Assembly (NCBI GenBank): GCA_905221615.1 | Contig: CAJNDT010005874.1 | Span: forward strand, 62,001-126,000 | Source: Symbiodinium sp. CCMP2592 | Lineage: Eukaryota; Sar; Dinophyceae; Suessiales; Symbiodiniaceae | Length of the DNA stretch: 64,000 nucleotides | Direction: 5' to 3' | Translations under genes and position numbers: made by a program | Notes under the pieces: generated by a model | The model's database searches: none | Seen by the model: only the letters and a program-made list of their open reading frames with translations | Told to the model about the DNA's origin: nothing | In this document: piece by piece, positions 17,666-28,762 of the stretch | Position numbering within the stretch: the stretch's first letter is position 1 | How the letters are laid out: every line of letters begins with the position of its first letter

Positions 17666-18050
17666 GGCCCCACCATCATCGTCGTCGTCATCTATGAATC
17701 TGCCGATGTTTGCACCGAGCAGAACTACAACGACGCAATCTACAGGGACTACCAGCACCCAGACACCGGACTGGGAACGTACAAGAGGACCGGTACCTAC
17801 GGTTGCAACGCCCCCTCGAGAGGCGCATTACGCTGCGCATGAGGATACGCTGTATGCAGCCTTTGATGGACCGTTTTACCGGTCGGAACATGGAGACACA
17901 GTCCACACACGTGGGGACTGTCACGGATTTAGACTTGCGACTTCAAGGATCATTCAGCAGAGGTTGTGCACCTGGTGCAACCGAACGGATCCTGTGTTCA
18001 GACGAAGGAATGATGCTCGTAGGGCTTTGAGGTTCCAGAACACTGGATGA
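17547..18050 (+). CDS. Copia C-terminal extension with a His/Cys zinc-like motif
   Basis: This 167-residue frame overlaps the polyprotein end (stop at 17665) in another frame. After a Pro/Ser/Thr-rich linker it has FYRSEHGDTVHTRGDCHGFR and, shortly after, QRLCTWCNRTDPVF, giving H-x4-C ... C-x2-C, a possible zinc site. The polyprotein frame over the same bases is low-complexity (GRGKKAQKLRNL), so the extension may be reached by a frame change near 17560. I cannot name the domain. Confidence 0.5.
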   Translation: MSGHVAVNLDGERRHKSSETWPAAAEAEVDRAFTPEQRPEAPPSSSSSSMNLPMFAPSRTTTTQSTGTTSTQTPDWERTRGPVPTVATPPREAHYAAHEDTLYAAFDGPFYRSEHGDTVHTRGDCHGFRLATSRIIQQRLCTWCNRTDPVFRRRNDARRALRFQNTG

Positions 18051-18900
18051 ACCAACCAGCTCAAGCTTTCATCTACCAATTTGGAGGTGTGAGCTTTGCA
18101 TGCAGCTTAGTTGTGGAGCAGCTTTGCAGCACCAGTTCCTTTAGGGGAACATACGAACCAGTGAAACGCTGGTGACCGCTTCCTGAGAAAGGAAGGGTCA
18201 AGGAGGAGTGTGGAAGCTCCGAACCTTGCTCATGTTTGCAGATGCTGTTTGAAGAGCGTCAAGCATGCGGCTTTGGACATGTAAAGATAGTTCTAGCTGC
18301 AAGGCGTTTAGAGTTTGTAAAGATGTGCTCTAGGCCGTGTACTGAAGTACGTCACAGCTTTCTTGTGCGGAAAAGGTAAGACCTCGCTTGCGTTGCCCCA
18401 TGGTTTGAATCCGATAAAATTGGAACGATAGGTGAAGAAGAGCGGCAAGGCACTCCGCAGGACTGTTTGTCAGTCAACAGAATCCTACTGTAGTTAGGGT
18501 GCTATATTCGGGACCACTATGTTCGGAAACTCCCATATGTTTTTGATATTTGAAGGCTTTGGGGCCTACCTTCAAGAATTTGTTGTTCCTGTTTTTTTCT
18601 CCCCCCCAACTCCCCCCAAACATTGGTATCTTACTTACCTTTTGCTGATATTTTAGTTGTGCCGCCGAGCCCTTTTTCATACTCAACAGAAACCGGAAAT
18701 ACAAACAAATCCAGGTCGTGTGGTATGGTAGATAAGCTTGGCATGTTCTTCCGTCAAACATGCAGCAGGCGAGGATATAAAATTTACGGTAGTGTTTGTG
18801 CAATTTGTGCCGGTTCTCGTGTTCTCCGTCTTGGTTTGTGTGTGGCGCCATCGTGGGTGGGGTTCGAATAGCTACTCATATGGCCCCCGAATGCCTGTAA
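18051..18900. other. Presumed 3' region of the copia element and flank
   Basis: No supported gene. It may include the element's 3' untranslated end. I looked for a copy of the 18050-18480 sequence near 1650-2240 and found none, so no LTR pair is annotated. ORFs at 18474-18871 have no recognisable features. Confidence 0.35.
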
Positions 18901-18910
18901 ACAGCAGGAT

Positions 18911-19055
18911 ATTGCTTATAAGCAGAAGGCCTGCTTATAAGAAACCGGACTGCTTGTAAGCCATTGTAAGCAGAAGGCCTGCTTATAAGCAGCCGGATTG
19001 CTTATAAGCAGAAAACCTGCTTATAACCATAAGCAGGCGGACTGCTTATCAGCAT
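18911..19055. repeat. Array of palindromic CTGCTTATAAGCAG-like units
   Basis: A perfect 14-base palindrome CTGCTTATAAGCAG lies at 18979-18992. Variants surround it: TTGCTTATAAGCAG (18912), CTGCTTATAAGAAACC, TTGTAAGCAG, TTGCTTATAAGCAG and ACTGCTTATCAGC. The units are spaced by AAGGC or CCGGA. The array can form many alternative hairpins. Confidence 0.85.
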
Positions 19056-19149
19056 AACATAAGATAGATTAGACAGTAATCTGGTTTAAGTAGACCCTGA
19101 ACCCAAAAGAACAGCCACTGCGTGAGGTTGTCCGGGCACATCAGCTGTG

Positions 19150-19350
19150 GCGGAAACCAAAAAACCAAAGAAACCAAAAAGCCAAAGACACCAAAAAAAC
19201 AAAGATTTCCGCACTAGTTTGAAGGATTCCGACTAGTGCGGGAATCATTGTTTTGTTTTTTTTGTTGTTTTTTGGTTTGTTTTATTTGTTTTTTGTTCAT
19301 ATTTTTTTGGTTTGTTTGTTTTTTTTTGTTTATTTTTTTGGTTTTGTTGA
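19150..19350. repeat. Long inverted A-rich/T-rich arms around a hairpin
   Basis: A CCAAAAAAACAAAG-rich left arm is followed by TTCCGCACTAGT, a 13-base loop, then ACTAGTGCGGGAA and a long TTTTTTGGTTTG-rich right arm. The arms are complementary over much of their length, so this could be a small foldback or MITE-like element. No target duplication was seen. Confidence 0.6.
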
Positions 19351-19539
19351 AGGTTTAGGGTGTCGGGTGTGAGGCTTGTGCTAGTGTAACTACGGCTTGC
19401 AGGACTTCCAGAGGTCCAGAGGGCTTCCGAAGCATACAAAGCAACCCTGAACGACAAGTACCGAACAAGTAGTGCAATAATTGCAAAACATTGGGTGTGC
19501 CCAAGCGCAGGCCCCATGACACTCCCTTTTCAAACGATA

Positions 19540-20045
19540 TGGGGGACACTCTTTGTGATTGAAGGTTTTGTAGGGCATCATCACCAGAAAAGATCCAGGG
19601 CTGAAGGGGGCACCCCTTGTAATGCTTTTCCAGAGCACCCGCACCCAAAGAGACAATGGCGAACCCTCGTTTGCAACAGTTCGGGATTATCAGTCCTCTT
19701 CCGAAGACACAGATACTCCGCCAATGGAGCAGGACGTACAACCAAACAGTCTTCGGGACCAAGGCTTGCGACTTGTCTGCTTGGAATAGAATAGCACTCG
19801 GACTAAATCTCTGAGGGACCAGGGCTTGCGAACTGAATACTTGAAGAATTCGGACCACATATTGGAGGAAAATGGCGGACTGAATATCTGAGGGACCAGG
19901 GCGTGCCGAGTGTCTAGTTGAAGAATCCGGACCACATGGGGGACACTCCTTGCGATTCGAGGTTTTTCTTGAGCGTCATCGACAAAGAAGATGAGGGGAT
20001 GAGAGGCACACCCGTTGCGATGGACAAACGGTGATAGTCGCTCCA
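19540..20045. repeat. Degenerate repeats with GGGACCAGGGCTTGCGA core
   Basis: The core recurs near 19755, 19815 and 19895, each followed by a CTTGGAAT/CTTGAAGAATTCGGACCACAT-like segment. A second similarity links ATGGGGGACACTCTTTGTGATT (about 19540) with ATGGGGGACACTCCTTGCGATT (about 19937). No gene is supported; minus-strand ORFs here only track the repeat. Confidence 0.6.
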
Positions 20046-21640
20046 AGCCACTGGAATGTTCTACCTATATGAAGGGCCTGGAAAGACCCACCTCCTTTTG
20101 CGTAACTCGATATGCTCATGGTGCCAGTTGAAGCTGCGGGTAAACGAATCAATGTACAGTATTACCATGACAAAAACTCAGACGAACACCAGACATAGAG
20201 ACCGAGTGTTTCGCGACGGCTTTGCGCACGTCACTGACGATATTTCCTGGACCCACTAGGAGGAGCAAATCTGGCTGGCATGTGCCGGCGCGAGAATGCC
20301 AGCACACCAAGCAAATTTGCCAATTGTACGCTCGGGTGATTCGCAGCGCTGGTCTGCAATAGGTTCACGTGACGAGTCGCCCCACCCTGCTTTCCTGGCC
20401 TTTCCCAAGTAGTTTCTTAGGGGAAGTGTCCAAGAATGGTTGGATCGAAGTTCGCAGACTGCAGTACACTCCAAACAAGACAGTGAATCCAAGTTCGACG
20501 CTGATCTCATGTTCCAGGGCCCTAGAAGCATCCAGCAAGCCTGAAGCACAACGTGCGAAGACCTTTCGCTTGACTTCCCAACCCCAAAAGCTTCGGGTTG
20601 CGATTTTGAGCAATGTTCATAGCTTGGCTCGGCTTAGATGCCTTAACAGCATCTGTTGGCTGAAAATTCTACCACCTGGCTCCTGGCCCTGTAAATGGGT
20701 CCAAAGGGGATTAAGACGATGGTAAACTGTAGCTTCCTGTCGGAAACTCTGACCGTTTCGGCCGGGGCCGAAGCGACTTCTTTTCAACTCCCTACACTAG
20801 ACAGCTCGAAAATAAAGACTTTCAGACTCCCTAGCAGGTTCATAATGTAGCTTCAATCCGTTTATGCAGCCTTGTCTAAGAGCTGAAAACCTGCAGCAAA
20901 CCAATAGCAATGTTAATACTCATGACCCATGACAGCAACACAGGCATTGCCGTTGTCATCGTTGCTCATGTCATGGGTTCGGGACATTAAGGTGTCTGTT
21001 GGGCGGTGGGAAGAACAGGGACGGCAGAGCACGTGTAGATGGGCTAAACTCCGCAATCTTGTGCTCAATCTGTCAGAGGTCGGTAAGAACTGGCGCGGCT
21101 ACAAGCTGGTGGCAGCCTGGCCAAAGGGCGCGGTCGGGAACTCGGCGGCAAATCCCAATTTCGTTTCAGGGCTTGGCAGGATTAGTTCTGCCCACACTTC
21201 GAAAACTCACGCTTGAGGTCAGCAACCAGATTTGCACGGACTTTGACGACCAGCTGTTCAGCGCACAGACTCAGCGGGGCTGGGGATTCCAATCTTGTCT
21301 ACATTCTGCCTCCCACCCCCACTACTTACACTCCGGCTGCTGCTGTGGTTCACTGCTTAGACGCGTGCTGCTACTGCTGCTGCTCTTGCGATCACCATCT
21401 GTATCGCCGGGACTTCTACCCTGGCCGTTTCCACTGCTTGTGTTGATTGTGGTGTTTCTCCCTCACCTTTGAAGCGCAGCCGCGGGAGATGAGGTCCGCC
21501 GCTGTCCCAAGCAAAGCTGCAAGCACTGCGGCAGGCGATGTGGTCCAGCCTTGGAGCAGTGTTCGCCCTCTCATGCGCATCCGGCGGAATTCGAGAATTT
21601 GAGCGCTGACGGACGGACGAACGGATAGCCTTCAAAATCG
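20046..21640. other. No gene recognised
   Basis: Short ORFs on both strands show no motifs. A CTG/CTGCTG-rich patch occurs near 21350-21390. Confidence 0.4.
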
Positions 21641-21668
21641 GGATTGCACCTCTGGCTCTTCGGCCGCG

Positions 21669-22150
21669 ATGTCAGCGCGGGAGGCCGCGAAGCTGGTTTT
21701 GCTTCGTCCGGGCGACGTCTACTTCTTCAGCGGGGGGACCGCGCACACGGCCATGGCCACAGCAGGGCCTCAGGGCGGCGCGGGGTCGCGGGGTCGTGCG
21801 CCTGCCGCTCGAGGCTCTCTGCGTGTCCGAGGGCATGGGTCTCAGCAGCTACGAGTCCATTGTGACCTTGCATCCAGCCGGCATCCCAGGGGTACCACTA
21901 TGCCTCGCATGCCTCGCTGTGCCTTCCATCGACGTGTCGCATCTCCCCTTTTTTGCTGAGCTCCACAGCGGCCTCTGCATGCAGACCTGCGATCGCAGCA
22001 GCCCATGCTGGCAACTGGCTCAGCATAAGAAAGAGCAACAGCCTTCACGCCTTCGCATCTGGCGGGAGGCTGGAAGGCGCCATGCCAGTCGACGAGTTCG
22101 AGGAGATCCTGGAAGAGGCGTTGCTTGGAGATCTTTGGGGGTCCCACTGA
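21669..22150 (+). pseudogene. Fragmentary cupin/JmjC-like exons (tentative)
   Basis: The frame at 21669 reads LVLLRPGDVYFFSGGTAHTAM, which resembles the GD.(I/V)(F/Y)(I/F)..G..H segment of cupin and JmjC hydroxylases. A second block in another frame, at about 21796-21890, reads LPLEALCVSEGMGLSSYESIVTLHPA. The roughly 65 GC-rich bases between them may be an intron. A short acidic C-terminal block at about 22075-22150 reads AMPVDEFEEILEEALLGDLW before a TGA. No complete protein can be built. The metal ligands upstream of the His are missing, so function is unclear. Confidence 0.3.
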
Positions 22151-25100
22151 CTGGGACCTCAGAGGTGGCAGAGCAGCTGGAAAGCGCCGCCAGCCAGCTA
22201 ATGCAGGTCCCGTGTGCATAGTCATGGAGAATCGTAAAGCCGACCCCGTTTGCAAAGGGTGGCCCCAGTGACGATGCAGAGGCCCCTGCAGTAAGCCTCG
22301 CATACGACTGCCTTCTGCGGCAGAGAGGGCATGCATGGCTCTTGCGAGGCGAAGCAGCCCAGGCAGCCCAAGCCCCCGTTTGCCTGCCTGTTTGGCTGTT
22401 TGGGTTGGGTCGTGTCTGCGCTGAAGTCACCCCTTCCGCCCCTCCTTGCCAGGCAGCTTTGGCGCACATTACGGCAGGAGCTGCTTGCAGACCAGGCTGT
22501 TTAGCACATGCTTCAAGGGTATGGATTCAGAGATTCGGTTCTGAGAGCTTGGATTGCACGACACACAGAGGCGACGATGCGTCTGCTGCAAGAACACTGG
22601 GCCGCCACGGTTGCACAGTGCTTGGCCAGGAGAGACATTCAGAGAAAGATGGTCTTGAGTCTCCTTTCGTCTTTCGTGCGTCGCATTTGGAATAGGAGCC
22701 GATTCCTTCGACAGCAATGCTCAGCTACAGTGCGTCGGGCACAGCGGCGCCTGCAGCAAGGTCGAGGTCCACGGTGAACTCGGTGCGGTGCCTATACGGA
22801 GCTATCATGTTCGTGTTGGCAGGCTTCGCTGCGAGGGAGGAGCAGGGATCTTGGTGTCGCATGGTGGACGCATCGTGGACGCATGTGGACGCTTGCCAGT
22901 TCCCGGAGCTCGAGCCCACAGGGCGACCGTGCCGCCAGCACCCCAGCCGCCGGCGGCATGAGAGCTTCCGGGACTGGCACTGGTGCGACAGGTGCGCAAG
23001 CGCTCCCGAAGCCCACTTCGCCAGGGCACAGTGTCGAACTGAAGATGCATTGAGAACTAGTTTTGCAAGCGCTCCTCTGTGCAAAGCATGGGGAGGCGCT
23101 CAAAACGTGATGCTGCTGTGATTGCGGCGCAATGGGTCGCATGACATTTTGCGGGAGTCGTTCGGACTCGGAAAGTGCTTCGATGCAATCCTGGGATTAT
23201 GTCGCCGAACCTCCGAAGTGCCGAGCAAACACCTGCAACACCGTAACAAGCCTTAACTTCGAATCCGGACTTCCGCGATATGCGTTAAGGCATAGATCGC
23301 ACTCACTGTTACACAAGTTGAGGGACCGCCCTGTGCTCAACTTCCAGGAGTACACCCCTGTACGAACGGAACCAAGACCTTACCTTTGCAACAAGCCCCC
23401 AGGTTTGAAGTAAGACTCAAGAAGGGGGCATAGGACCGCCTCAGAAAAGACTGCCTGAGTGCATCGAAAAGGCTGGACGTGCCTTGTCTTGCAGACGCAA
23501 AACTGAATCTCAATTTGCCCGCCCGCCCCGTTTCCCCCCTTCGTCCAGGTCCCGGCCTCGATTGGCGCCACCGAAGGTTCCGCAGCGGGCGGAGGCACCG
23601 CCGCATAGGAGTGACTGAGCCGGCGCTCGCGATCTCTCTTCCCACTGTCTCTTTCGCTGTCTCTGTGGGATGCCTCTACCGTAACACCTCACTTCCGGGC
23701 CCAGACCAAGCCTCCGACTTGTCGGCTCCTCGGGGTATGCGGCCAGAGGCATCATGCCAGCAGTGGGAGAAATCGGCTATCAATGTCATGTTCAGACAAA
23801 TTCAGACGCGCTTGCTGGCTTCTGAGGGCACTACCTTGACACCAAGGGCCAGTTGCAGGCAGTTCTATGGAACATGCCTGCCTACCTTCTCGATGTTTGA
23901 CGTACTGCTTTCCGCTTCAAATCATATCTGTCCTGGCTTCCCTTACATTCAACAGATGAGTTCAGGGGCCTTTCTCGTCGCAGCAGATGGCACTGTGGCA
24001 GCTGGCCTGCAGTTGGCGTTGAGTCTGGCCCGCCTCATGCGAGAGACACGCTGAGGGCTCCCCCAGCTATCCCTCGCTTTTGGGCTTTAAGAGGATCTTT
24101 ATTGTGGCTAGAGTCGGCTAGAGACTAAGATGCACGATATTCAGCTTCTGTGCCAAACCCCGGCTTGATCTCGAGTTAGGCACGACCACGACATGTTGCC
24201 AAAGACTCTGCGACTTCGACGTAGCACCGACACCGACTTCTTCACAATTCCTGAGCCTTGGGCCTCAGACAATCCGTCTTGGACTCTGGCGATGTTTTCA
24301 GTGGCCCGCGAGGTTCTTCCCAGCTCCTTTGACTCCCTTCAAGTCGCTGCCAGCCGTGCCTGCGAAGGACGGGCCCTGAAGCTTCGCCAAGCGGCCAAAC
24401 ACGGTTTCTAAAGTGAGCCAGTCCGTGTGTCCGCAGGAGGCGCCTCCAGCAAGGCGCGGGGCTTCACTTGATCAGAGCTCCTCTGAGAGCTTTGAGCGGC
24501 AGGCAAGTGCCACAAATCAAGGCCCAGGCTGGGTTTTAAAGGAGGCTTCTTTGGGCGGCTTAGGGCTCGCCTTCTTGGGGACTCCCTTGCCTCTGTGGCA
24601 GGCGGATCTCAGCCATCTGGTGCCTGCCCTGGCTGCATGCTAGGTCCTAGGTCCGTCTATAGGTTTGCTAGGTGAGGGCTGGGCAAAGGTTCTGGGAGTT
24701 TCGATGTGCGGTTGAGTCCCTGGCCTTCCAGGGACCCCTGGCGTCACTCTTCGCAAACGCCACGGCTGCAGCGCATGTCGGGGTCCTGCTTGCGAAATTC
24801 GACAGAGCTCTGGAGAAAACGAGCCATGCTCAAGGCAAGTGCGCAGCAGCAGGCGATGGTGCGAATCACAGACACAAGCGTTGCAGACTGGAATGCTGAG
24901 GCTGCAACCTCTTCTGCAATCTTTGTTGAAGCTAAGGCGGTCGGGAAGAAGGGAGACAAGGCCGTCCTTCCTGGATGACCGTCTCCACTTTTCCCTTCTC
25001 TCCTGCTCTCCTTCTGTACGATCTCATGCCTGATGCTTCATCAGGGCAAGGGTAAGCACGTCGAGGAAGGCCGCGAATTGGTGATTCTGCAAGTCGTAAC

Positions 25101-26190
25101 ACTTGTGATTGCATAGCAGCGATAGCCTCCGTCATGCATGGGCTTCAGGCTGTCACTGAAGAGTCCTAAGAGAGTCCCAAGACGGGTTAGATGCCGGCAC
25201 TCTCTGACAAGTTGAGCCTATCCCAGAGGTGAGCACTCGCAGGGCAACTCCAAAAAAGGGCGGGGTAAGGCCAAGGAGAAAGCGCAGGCCGATCTCTGTC
25301 TCTTTGCTGACAGAAGCCTGCAAAAGCACGCATGGCCTCAGGAGGCCGACGCGAACGGCTGGGTCTGGCCCGAAACCCAGCAGTCCCCGATAATTAGCAC
25401 TTTGTGGTCGTTGCGGTCGTGCTGAGGTCCGCCGAGCATGGATGGAGCAGTGATAAGGTGCCTTTCTAGCGTCTAGAGCGACGCACGGGTTATGTGCATG
25501 GGTACATTTCTTTCTTTCTGGCAGTGGTGGGATTGGTCCTGGAACGGCCACGGCTGGTCCGAGAACGGCGACGGCTGGGAGAACGGCAAGCAAGCAGGCG
25601 CACCACGTGCTTTGGAGAGTGTAAGTACTTTTTGAGTTGAGAACTGCGTAATCGGGGGGCAGATTTGGAGTGGGTGCAATGTCAGGCGACTGGTCCGGAG
25701 ACGCACAAAACGCGCCTCACAAGGAGAAGGGAGAGAAGGTCACTGCAGTCCAGGCCTGTGCTGCTTGTGCTGCTGCTGCGTGGAGAGTTGGGGCACAGCC
25801 ACGGCAGCCTGGGCCTGGGCAAAAGAGCTCTAACTCCGGGAAGGATCCCCGCCGGGATCAGGTTTTAACGGGTTTTGAAGGGGCGCATAGGGGCTGCTGA
25901 ACTCGTCGTCGTGCTGGATGCTCTGATGCCCGATATCCGAAGTTGGGAGCCCGCCTTGGAGTCCCAAGCAGTTATCGTGGAAGAGACGGCGGGTCCTGGA
26001 TGCACAAGTCAAGAGTCAGGTGCCTGGGAGGCTGCGAAATGCTCGTGATGAAAGTGCTGACCACCGTCACGATGCCGTCGAATCTCCGCCCTGCGTGTTT
26101 CATCAACGGCTTCAAGCTGGCCTTGACTAGAAGTTGCGTTTCAGCCGTCACCCAAGGGCCTGAATCCGCTGGCGCTAGATATTTCGGCGT
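22151..26190. other. Gene-poor stretch with weak exon candidates
   Basis: Nothing here can be identified. The least unlikely coding blocks on the + strand are 22508-22777 (HTEATMRLLQEHWAATVAQ), 24840-24978 (MVRITDTSVADWNAEAA before a TGA) and 25670-25900. They lack recognised motifs and splice partners. Confidence 0.3.
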
Positions 26191-26379
26191 GTGAGGCAGC
26201 ATTCGGCAACCTCAAGTGGGGTCCGCCCTTTCAGGCAAGAAGCACGAACGTGGTTGGGTGAGCTGCGGCACGGCACCCAGCCCAAACAGCCTAAACGAAC
26301 TCGCACCTGGGAGGATGACGACCTTTTCCCGGAGGTGCGGGAGTTTCACGTCCATCAGGGCCTCCGGATTCTGAGCCAA

Positions 26380-26775
26380 CATGGGCTCAGGGCTCATTGG
26401 GCATGCAAACATTGCAGCAGGAGCCCATTCGCCGCGTTCTGGACGAGGGCATTGTTTGGGAGGCCAGTGCAGGGTCCCAGTCGGCTCCGCCGCCGGTAGA
26501 AGGCTTGCTCGAGGTCACTGTTAGTGGAGCGGAGGATACTTGAAGATGGATGGACGGATGGATGGATGGGTGCATGGATGGATGGATGCATGGATGGATG
26601 GATGGATGGATGGAGAAACAAGCAGACATACAGACAAACAAATGTTGCATACTTTTCCAGCATCTGTGTTTTGATGTCCAAGGAGCGCTGGATCTCGCCA
26701 CTGGCCGTGCGCTTCTCTCAGGGCAAGATCCACCCCTTCTTCCACGAGCGGGGGCCGATCTCTGAGGCGGGTTCT
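26380..26775 (+). CDS. Two possible exons flanking a GGAT microsatellite
   Basis: Block one (about 26401-26540) reads [20 protein letters not shown] and ends VTVSGAEDT with a TGA. Block two (about 26671-26775) reads [20 protein letters not shown]. Between them lies a (GGAT)n run at 26545-26615. The second block has the look of a conserved segment (I/PL.VRFSQ..IHPFF), but I cannot assign a function. Confidence 0.35.
26545..26615. repeat. (GGAT)n microsatellite
   Basis: Tandem GGATGGAT units with GCAT and GGGT variants; a short (CA)n run follows at about 26812-26829. Confidence 0.9.
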
Positions 26776-26925
26776 ACACTTGAGACCCACGAAGGAACCT
26801 GTTACAGACAGACACACACACACACACATACATCTATGCAATCCTCCCTCTGGTTGAAATCGATGTCAATTCCCATTGATAGAGGTAAAGATTTGCAGCC
26901 GCTAGGCAGTTAAACAGTTAAACAA

Positions 26926-27310
26926 TAATTTCATCCAGGTTCTAGGCTTAGCCTGGCTGCCATACAAGAGAAACGCAAAAAGTGCAGGTACGTTCTCAGG
27001 ACATCTCCCGAGAATATCAGCATGTGCAAAGGCCCTCTTCGTTGGGATGGCGACCACTGCACATTTTCAGCCCCCCTGTTTTTTCTGCTGCTGGCAGTTC
27101 CCTCGGTAACAAACAGGGTTTCTCAAACACAAACAGCCACTCGGACGTGAAGGTGTGAGATTGAAAGTCAAAAAGGCAAAACTGAATCATGCAGCTGCTA
27201 CTGGGTGAACCTTTATGGACCCATGTCTTGGTCCTGATCTTGGTCTGGCGGTGTATTTTTGTAATCGCATTGTGTAACGACTGATGGGTTGATCAAAATT
27301 CGGAGATTGA
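26926..27310. other. No feature recognised
   Basis: Plain intergenic or intronic sequence, without a plausible ORF. Confidence 0.4.
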
Positions 27311-27314
27311 TTCC

Positions 27315-28049
27315 CTAAATTGTACATGTTCCCCATCTTGCTGCAGTTGGAAAGTGTGGTGGCCTGTATTTGTGCGTCACCTCCTTCATCTTGTGGGCTA
27401 TGAACTTTCTCGCCACATCAGCGGTATCAGAGCCTAGGACAGTCACTTCCATGTGCGAAGGCGCCAGTGCGCGAGTGGGTTGCATCAGGAAATCGCTGGG
27501 GATGACGACCTGAAGTCGGACGGGCCGATTGTCGTAGTACAGCCCAGCCATGTCCGAAGTTCGTTTGGACATGATGAAACTCACGGGCTACAGCTGAGTG
27601 GCACGAAAGCATCGAAAGGCTGCAGAGCTTATGAATTCCACAAGCAGAATGACCTGTCCAATAACACAACATGATGTGCTCACGCAGCTGTTTTTTCATG
27701 ACTGTGGAGATGATTCTCCAACAATAAGAAAGATCGGTCTTCGGGTATGAGGGGGTATTAACAGACGGTACAGGGGAAAGATCTCCTGTCCTTGTCGCAA
27801 ACGAATAGCCATTGGAGGGGCGGGACGATGATTCCCGTCCGGTACAAAATGTGCTCGGAAATCATTTGTACTCCGGACTGTGATGTCCAAGCAATGGTGA
27901 CCCTCATATGAAACGATGCGATCGATGGCCACGTAGACAAAGCATCGAACCATGCTTCCCGGCAATGGGATTCCAGCATCGTCAGCGGTACGCTTCATTG
28001 TCTGTGCAACGTAGTTCCACCGAACCAGAACCACAAGGTTTAGATCCAC
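27315..28049 (-). pseudogene. Unknown minus-strand gene, broken or with one intron
   Basis: Two coding blocks read on the minus strand. The upstream block (28049-27696, 117 residues) includes WNYVAQTMKRTADDAGIPLP and SYEGHHCLDITVRSTNDF. The downstream block (27584-27315, 89 residues) includes DMAGLYYDNRPVRLQVVIPS and HMEVTVLGSDTADVARKF, ending at a TAG. About 110 bases separate them, in which a third frame (LREHIMLCYWTGHS) is open. The blocks are rich in alternating hydrophobic strands and look like one protein. I do not recognise the family. It is the only minus-strand gene apart from the inverted block at 31.6-33.3 kb, and it is followed upstream by an A-rich low-complexity tract. Confidence 0.45.
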
Positions 28050-28074
28050 AGTGCTTTTTCAACACAATTCACTT

Positions 28075-28385
28075 TGAAAAGCCTTTAACGACAAAAATGT
28101 TTAAAAGACAAAAACAAGTTTTAAAGACAAAAAACTTTTAAAGACAAAAAATTAAAATACAAAAAACATTTAGACAAAAATTAATAATAGACAAAACTTT
28201 TTGGAAGGCTATATATTTTTTTTTGAAAAGACAAAAAACTTTAAAAGACAGAAAACTTTAAAAGAAAAAACGAAAAAATACAAAAAATAAAAGACAAAAA
28301 ACTTTAAACTGCAAATTGTTAAAATACAAAAAACAAATACAAGAACAAAATGTTAAACTACAAAAAAACTTTCTGTTTAACATTT
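28075..28385. repeat. A-rich repeat with ACAAAAAACTTTAAA-like units
   Basis: Degenerate units such as AAAGACAAAAAACTTTTAAAG recur about every 15-25 bases. The block sits immediately upstream of the minus-strand gene. Confidence 0.7.
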
Positions 28386-28762
28386 TTAGTTCTTTCCAGG
28401 AAGGCGGGGATGAAGAAGACCTGGCACAGGGTTTAAAGTTTCAGGGTCTTGAGGGTTTGGGGTTGGAAGGCAGAGTGCCATAGTATTAGGGTTTGAGGGT
28501 AATGAGAGGGTTAGTGTGAAGCACAAAGTCGATGATTGCACAACTACTCGCAGTGCTGTTGTTTCTGATTCCAGAGCTTCACATTAGGTGCCTGTCCCCG
28601 ACGCCCGACTCTGCAGGCAACATCGCGACGCAGGCTTTTGGTCCGAGTCATGGAAAAGACTCGCAACGACGAGGCTGGTCCGAGTGTTTTGCATTAGGTT
28701 TCTTAGCGTCTTAGATTGGTAGCGGAGCCTGTGTGCTCCTGTAGCTGTAGATCCTGACCTCC
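28386..28762. other. Leader region before the second copia element
   Basis: Contains TTTAGGG-like degenerate repeats (GGGTTTAAAG, AGGGTTTGGGG, TAGGGTTTGAGGG) at about 28430-28500. No gene is seen; the LTR or leader of the copia element at 28763 may lie here, but no matching right end was found. Confidence 0.4.

Larger units (their letters stand above)
2247..18050 (+). mobile_element. Ty1/copia-like retrotransposon, split by a YR retrotransposon
   Basis: Two separated segments, 2247-3660 and 12437-18050, together contain Gag zinc fingers, an aspartic protease (DSGAS), a DDE integrase, an oxygenase-like domain, RT with YVDD and RNase H, in the copia order (integrase before RT). The gap is filled by another element (3659-12436). 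Deleting that element and keeping one CG joins codon 3658-3660 directly to CTA at 12437, and the reading frame runs on without a shift. The element has several frameshifts of its own, for example near 3440, 13349 and 14630, so it is not intact. No LTRs, primer-binding site or target duplication could be assigned by eye. Confidence 0.85.
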
